In this document: positions 59,845 to 64,000 of the stretch, piece after piece
How positions within the stretch are numbered: position 1 is the first letter of the stretch
Layout of the letters: every line of letters starts with the position of its first letter
Source: Ophiodon elongatus
Lineage: Eukaryota > Chordata > Actinopteri > Perciformes > Hexagrammidae
NCBI GenBank assembly: GCA_016806645.1
Contig: JACSYO010000093.1
Coordinates: 62,001 to 126,000, forward strand
Direction: 5' to 3'
Length of the DNA stretch: 64,000 bases
Position numbers and translations under genes: made by a program
Notes under the pieces: model-generated
The model's input: the letters and a program-made list of their open reading frames with translations, nothing else
Database searches by the model: none
What the model was told of the DNA's origin: nothing

Positions 59845-62800
59845 CTGGATGAAAATGTCACATTAGGAAGAAAGACTCCACCCATAAATTACTTTAAAAT
59901 CGGTGCTTAGTAACACATCTTAATTAGCTGTTTGGAATATGCCCAATTTCTCCCATTTCCCAGTTTCGCTTAAACCTGAATTTTAGGGTAAGAAACTGCA
60001 GTGATTTAGTTTGTGTTCCTATTTGGCAAGATAGGTGGTTTCAGCAGGGAGAGATTAACTCCACTCAAACTGGATCATCGACTGAAAAAGCCAAAGAACC
60101 TTGGGTCTATACAATAGCACACAAAATCTGTTTATGTTTAGAACAATAAATAAGAAAACCCAGATAAAGGCTGGAAAATAGAAAGCTACCAGGGAGAGAG
60201 AAAAAACGTTTTTTACTAAAACAATTCAGATGGCATTATTGATGAAAAACGACTGAGGGACTGGAGATTATTCAGTCATGGTTTCTACTGTAGCTATTTT
60301 TTTTTCCTTCTTTTTTCATTCTAAAACTCTTTTGTCTACCAATGGTAGACAGACTCTCTTTTCTTATTTAATATGCATTATCCATTTCATAGCCATGGCG
60401 ACATAAAACTGTTCCTACTTTGCAGTACAAATACAAACCTACACATGTGCACATACAAACATTAAGTTGCACAACAAATGCACAATAATTAACTGACTGG
60501 TTGGCAAGCAGCAGCCTAATGTTTCTGCTGGTAATAAAACCATTTATATGATTACTGTAACTGCAATGGCCTCTCACCAGTAGTAGAAGCAGCACCATTA
60601 TTACCACTACTTGTATTATTACTACCACAGCTATTGATCTGTTGACATACATTTTGGATTACACTTGGTAAGTAATGAGTACATGTAATGAGTCATTTGT
60701 TCCTACAACAACGAGGACTTGGTGTTGACTTTGAGCTTCAGTGCCAAGCTTGTGATCTATTGGGGCCAGGGTTGGGCAATAATCTCTAACTTTGAAAGAG
60801 CTGGGCCAAGTAAGTAATATGAGTAATATGTATTGTGTAATTGGTTGTTTCTTTAAACCACCTCCATATTTTCCGATATGCCTCTTACGGTACAGTGCAA
60901 AATGGCTTATTTATCTTGACCTCTATCTTGCTATTTATCTAAAATCTTATCCTGTCTGATCTGTTCTCTCTGGTGGTGCCCTCTTTCTCTCTTACCCTAC
61001 AGTTTGATGAAAGTATAAATGAGACCCCCAAGCATTCGCAGTTTTCAGTATTCTGGGGTGCATCTATGTAGGCCATGGAAAATCACTTTTAATCTCAATG
61101 AAACATGTATCTCAAGGGTTCTTCAACAGTCCCAGCCCCCTAACATGGCGATGTAGTACTCACAAGCTAATATCCAAAGTCATTTAAAAATGCTGTCACT
61201 CATGTTGTGTTGGTGCCCGCCAGTAAGAGGACACACGGCTCATTTTGGGTCCTGACCCATAGTTTTAACAAATCAGGTAGCAGAGATGGATATTGATTTG
61301 CTATGCGGGTTATGTTTTCAGCTGAGATAAACTGAGGGTCTGGGGAAATTTGGGGACAATCTGTGGGCCAATCACTGGAACAACCTCAATCTGTAGTGGT
61401 TCACATTCTCTATTGATTTGGCAACTACACAGCTGGAGCCATGTTGGGAGACAATTTCAGTTTTTATGACTGATAAACATTGTTGGAGAGAGCAATACAT
61501 TGCATTTGTGACAAATAAATCATTATCTGATATAGATATGCTAAAAGTAAGCCATGACAATAATGTACACACTATCTGTTTCATAAAACTGGATTGATTT
61601 ACTAGACATAATATATTGATTTAGTTTGGGTAGATCTGAGGACAGCTCACAAGTCAACTTATGGAGCTTTGAGTTTTGAGTGTTGGAAATGCTGAGAGGT
61701 TTCAGAGCATATCATTATTAGTTTCCATTAGAGAGGTCCCGGGCTGATTCAAAGGATCAGAACATTCAAGCTTTACACTGCGAGTATTCGGCTGCATGTG
61801 TGAGTGCTTGAATCTGCAAAAGATTTGGGACACCGGCAAGTGACTTTTGAGTACAAGTTTGAAAATAAAAAATCTGGGGGTGTGGAGTTAGACAGAATGG
61901 AGCTTATCACACCTCTGTAGCCCACTCCTCGTGCTAAATGCACGAATATTACCTCCTACTTGAAGGTATGGAATGTACGGCTCAAGTTGCACTGTGGGTA
62001 ACAGATGTATAGCCACTATGTTTTGACAAGGAGTAAAAATACGTGGCATAAAGAAGAAAAGAATAATATGTCTGATTCTGCAGCATCATTTCTTTTTAGA
62101 AACACAGGGGAGGTACCTGCTGAAAACACACTGACATATGCAAACCATTCATACAGCTTTCCCATATTAAAAAATGTTACCAGGTGAGTTGATTAAAATT
62201 AAATATTAAATATTCCTGTGCGTCTGTAGAGTTGTTTTTGTTTGGTGCCTCTTGTTTGAGGAGCAAAGACGTGGCTTATTTGTCCTTTCTGCAAGGACAC
62301 TGCAGTCTTAATTTATCCTTTTGTTGAGAATTCCAAAGCACAAAACACAAAGAACTTCACCCAAGTGTGCTTTGAATATCAGCAAACAACATGCTGTTGG
62401 TCATGCTGGAGCAGTCCTAAGTTTTAAATGACTTTTGTTTTCATTGATGCCTTTTGCTCATGTTTCTTTTTAGTTTTCCTCATGGTGTTTCTTTATTATA
62501 TGAAAAGAGGGACATCGTGCATCAAAGGTTGTTAGCTACTTTTTCTCTGCAACCTGCAAAAGCACATGGCCTTGTTCTCCTATGCTTCTTATGTTGAGAC
62601 ATGGCGCAGTGAAAAATCTAACTCTGCCACTGCAACTGCTACATCAATCTGTGGAGCAAAGTCGAATGACCATGTTCAAGTGGCTGAACGGTTCGATGGC
62701 TGGATTTGCTTCTCTTCTGAGATATTGCACGGTAATTGCTAAAACTAAAAATTCTAAATTGAACTGGTCTCTGCCAGACTTTGCTACCTAATCAATACAC

Positions 62801-63492
62801 ACAGAGCTAAAAAATATTGGTGGCAGCCACATTTTCCATATAATAACCCAAGTTGGGGAATAGCCTGAGTTTGTGATTTGCTGAAAGTTATGGCTTCTTA
62901 TTGATTTAATCCATGAAGGACAAATGACGGGCAGGGGACGGAAAACAGGAGGCAGGGGATAAAAAAAAGTTTAAAAAAAAGTCACCTTATTAAGTCAGTC
63001 CTTATCCTTTAGAATGCGGCAAACCTATATTTCATTACATTTTGTGTCTTTTACCGTCTGTGGCATTTATTCTAGATATCGTGTGCCTGCATTTGCTGAA
63101 CTTGTCCCTTCTCTGAAATGCAGACAGTAGTCTATAATTTTCAGTCCATTTCTCAAGAAGAGGGGAACTAGCAATGAGGCACCATTCATTACCTTTCATT
63201 CTGTTGTACTCTTCTCCCTTTTTATTCTTTTCTTCTAACATTTGTCTTATCAATTTTCCTCTCTTAGACTCTTTTCTTGCCATTTTACGATACAAAACCA
63301 TAATTCATGATGTATCTCTAAAAATGAAAACGGCTCATCTGAAATGGCTGAACAGATGAAGAGAATGGCAGAGAAAGTTTGAGAGTGTCTGACAAAGAGT
63401 GTGAAAGCTCTGGAAATCTGATGACCTTTCAAGCCTCAGCGTGAGACAGTTGGAGTAAAAGACTGATTAAGTAGACAGAGATGAACTCTTAC

Positions 63493-63594
63493 CTCCTCTG
63501 AGGTACAGGCCCATTGTCCATGCCCTCTACGGTCAAAGCGTAATTCCGGCCAACAGTGAGCTCAACACTTGGTGCCACAGTAATAACCCCATTG
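63493..63594 (-). CDS. pcdh15: pcdh15 exon: second half of EC5
   Basis: This is the first coding exon of the gene inside the window in transcript order. It encodes a stretch beginning NGVITVAP, then VGRNYALTVEGMDNGP, ending PQRR. This fits the later beta strands of a cadherin repeat (NG-I turn, then Y-L-V-E strand, then a DNG turn). The acceptor is TTTTCACAG and the donor is AG|GTAAGAG. Length is 102 nt: it starts with the last base of a split codon and ends two bases into another, and that codon is completed by the next exon as AGA (Arg). The position just before the PPNNQ linker makes it EC5. Confidence 0.88.
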
Positions 63595-64000
63595 CTGTGA
63601 AAACAAATTCATTCATTATATCATTATGAACACTTTCATTCAAATTGCTAAAATGAAGGTAGTACATGAATTTCACACACATGTTACACAGCTTGTGCTT
63701 TGTCTCAATGTTCGATTCACAAAAGATTTTCTAAATTCCGTTTTTTTGTGCAAAAAGTAATTTAGCAGAGCTTTATTTTTTATTTTTTCATTACAACACT
63801 GTCACTGCATCCTGTCACTGTATCCCAAAATGTATGAGTTTGAGCAGACACCCCTTATAAATGTGCTTCAGTTACCACCAACTCTCTGAAGACGTATTCC
63901 ACTGTAACCGCACGTGGCTATTAGTGCTGATCTTTGTGAATCGGACGGTTTTTGCAATGAGGCTCATTTGCATAAAAAGGGGACTATTTCCTGCTAAATG
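63595..64000 (-). other. pcdh15 intron, right end of window
   Basis: Start of the intron upstream of the EC5 exon. No exon or repeat that I can support before the window ends. Confidence 0.6.

Larger units (their letters stand above)
57613..63492 (-). other. pcdh15 intron, 5.9 kb
   Basis: Intron inside EC5. Next to AT-rich filler it holds a GC-rich island with several overlapping open frames (58285-58612) and a protein-like minus-strand open frame with its own stop (59639-59844). Neither can be inserted into the pcdh15 frame. Confidence 0.65.
1..63594 (-). other. pcdh15: pcdh15 gene span (partial, 21 coding exons)
   Basis: Protocadherin-15 is a single-pass cadherin of hair-cell stereocilia and photoreceptors. 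It forms the lower part of the tip link, binding cadherin-23, and is linked to the mechanotransduction channel. Seen here: 21 exons in the same orientation with GT-AG borders, every junction matching in codon phase, joined into one frame of about 953 codons. Recognition rests on successive cadherin linkers, the MAD12 segment, the helix GALLALAVIIIICCVPAIL and the cytoplasmic RQAEC and YEELGD motifs, which I recall from mammalian PCDH15. The 5' exons (signal peptide, EC1-EC4) and the end of the tail are outside the window. Whether this is pcdh15a or pcdh15b is unresolved. Confidence 0.95.

Noticed and set aside
1..64000. Bacterial-type systems, CRISPR arrays, tRNA or rRNA genes
   Set aside because: The window is clearly vertebrate intron and exon sequence. 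The direct repeats are microsatellites or transposon pieces, and I saw no cloverleaf or rRNA sequence.

Overview
The window is vertebrate nuclear DNA, almost certainly from a ray-finned (teleost, probably percomorph) fish. It is AT-rich and intron-rich, full of (CA)n/(GT)n and (GA)n microsatellites, and carries several dispersed repeats whose sequence I recognise from percomorph genomes. The species cannot be named from this sequence.

One gene explains all confidently coding sequence: protocadherin-15 (pcdh15), on the minus strand, read from the right edge to the left edge. I placed 21 coding exons by hand from reading frame, GT-AG splice sites and recalled similarity to vertebrate PCDH15. 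Every exon-exon junction agrees in codon phase, giving one open frame of about 2.86 kb (about 953 codons) with no internal stop. It enters in the middle of extracellular cadherin repeat EC5 (exon at 63493-63594). It then runs through EC6-EC11, the membrane-adjacent MAD12 (PICA/EL) domain, one transmembrane helix (exon 7660-7878), a 9-nt microexon (6496-6504), a common juxtamembrane cytoplasmic exon (5489-5599) and the start of a CD1-like cytoplasmic tail (1-194). Exons for the signal peptide and EC1-EC4 lie beyond 64000, and the rest of the tail lies before position 1.

Layout, right to left: 53996-63594 holds EC5-EC6 exons; 38025-49732 holds EC6-EC9 exons; 33963-36129 holds the rest of EC9 and the start of EC10; 18173-33962 is a 15.8-kb intron with only repeats; 14826-18172 holds EC10 and the start of EC11; 7660-10196 is a compact cluster encoding EC11, MAD12 and the membrane helix; 1-6504 holds cytoplasmic exons. 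PCDH15 is the lower half of the hair-cell tip link, where it pairs with cadherin-23 and is coupled to the mechanotransduction channel. Teleosts have two copies (pcdh15a, pcdh15b) and I cannot tell which this is.

The best finding is the 9-nt in-frame microexon just after the membrane helix. It has near-ideal splice sites and a UGCUGC element 16-21 nt upstream of its acceptor, the arrangement expected of SRRM3/SRRM4-dependent neural and hair-cell microexons. Also notable are a cadherin linker without calcium ligands (EC9-EC10), CA tracts at three splice donors, an inverted-repeat element, a 277-bp tandem duplication, a degenerate long-period tandem repeat, and two unexplained protein-like patches in the intron at 57613-63492. 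No bacterial, viral or CRISPR-type system is present.
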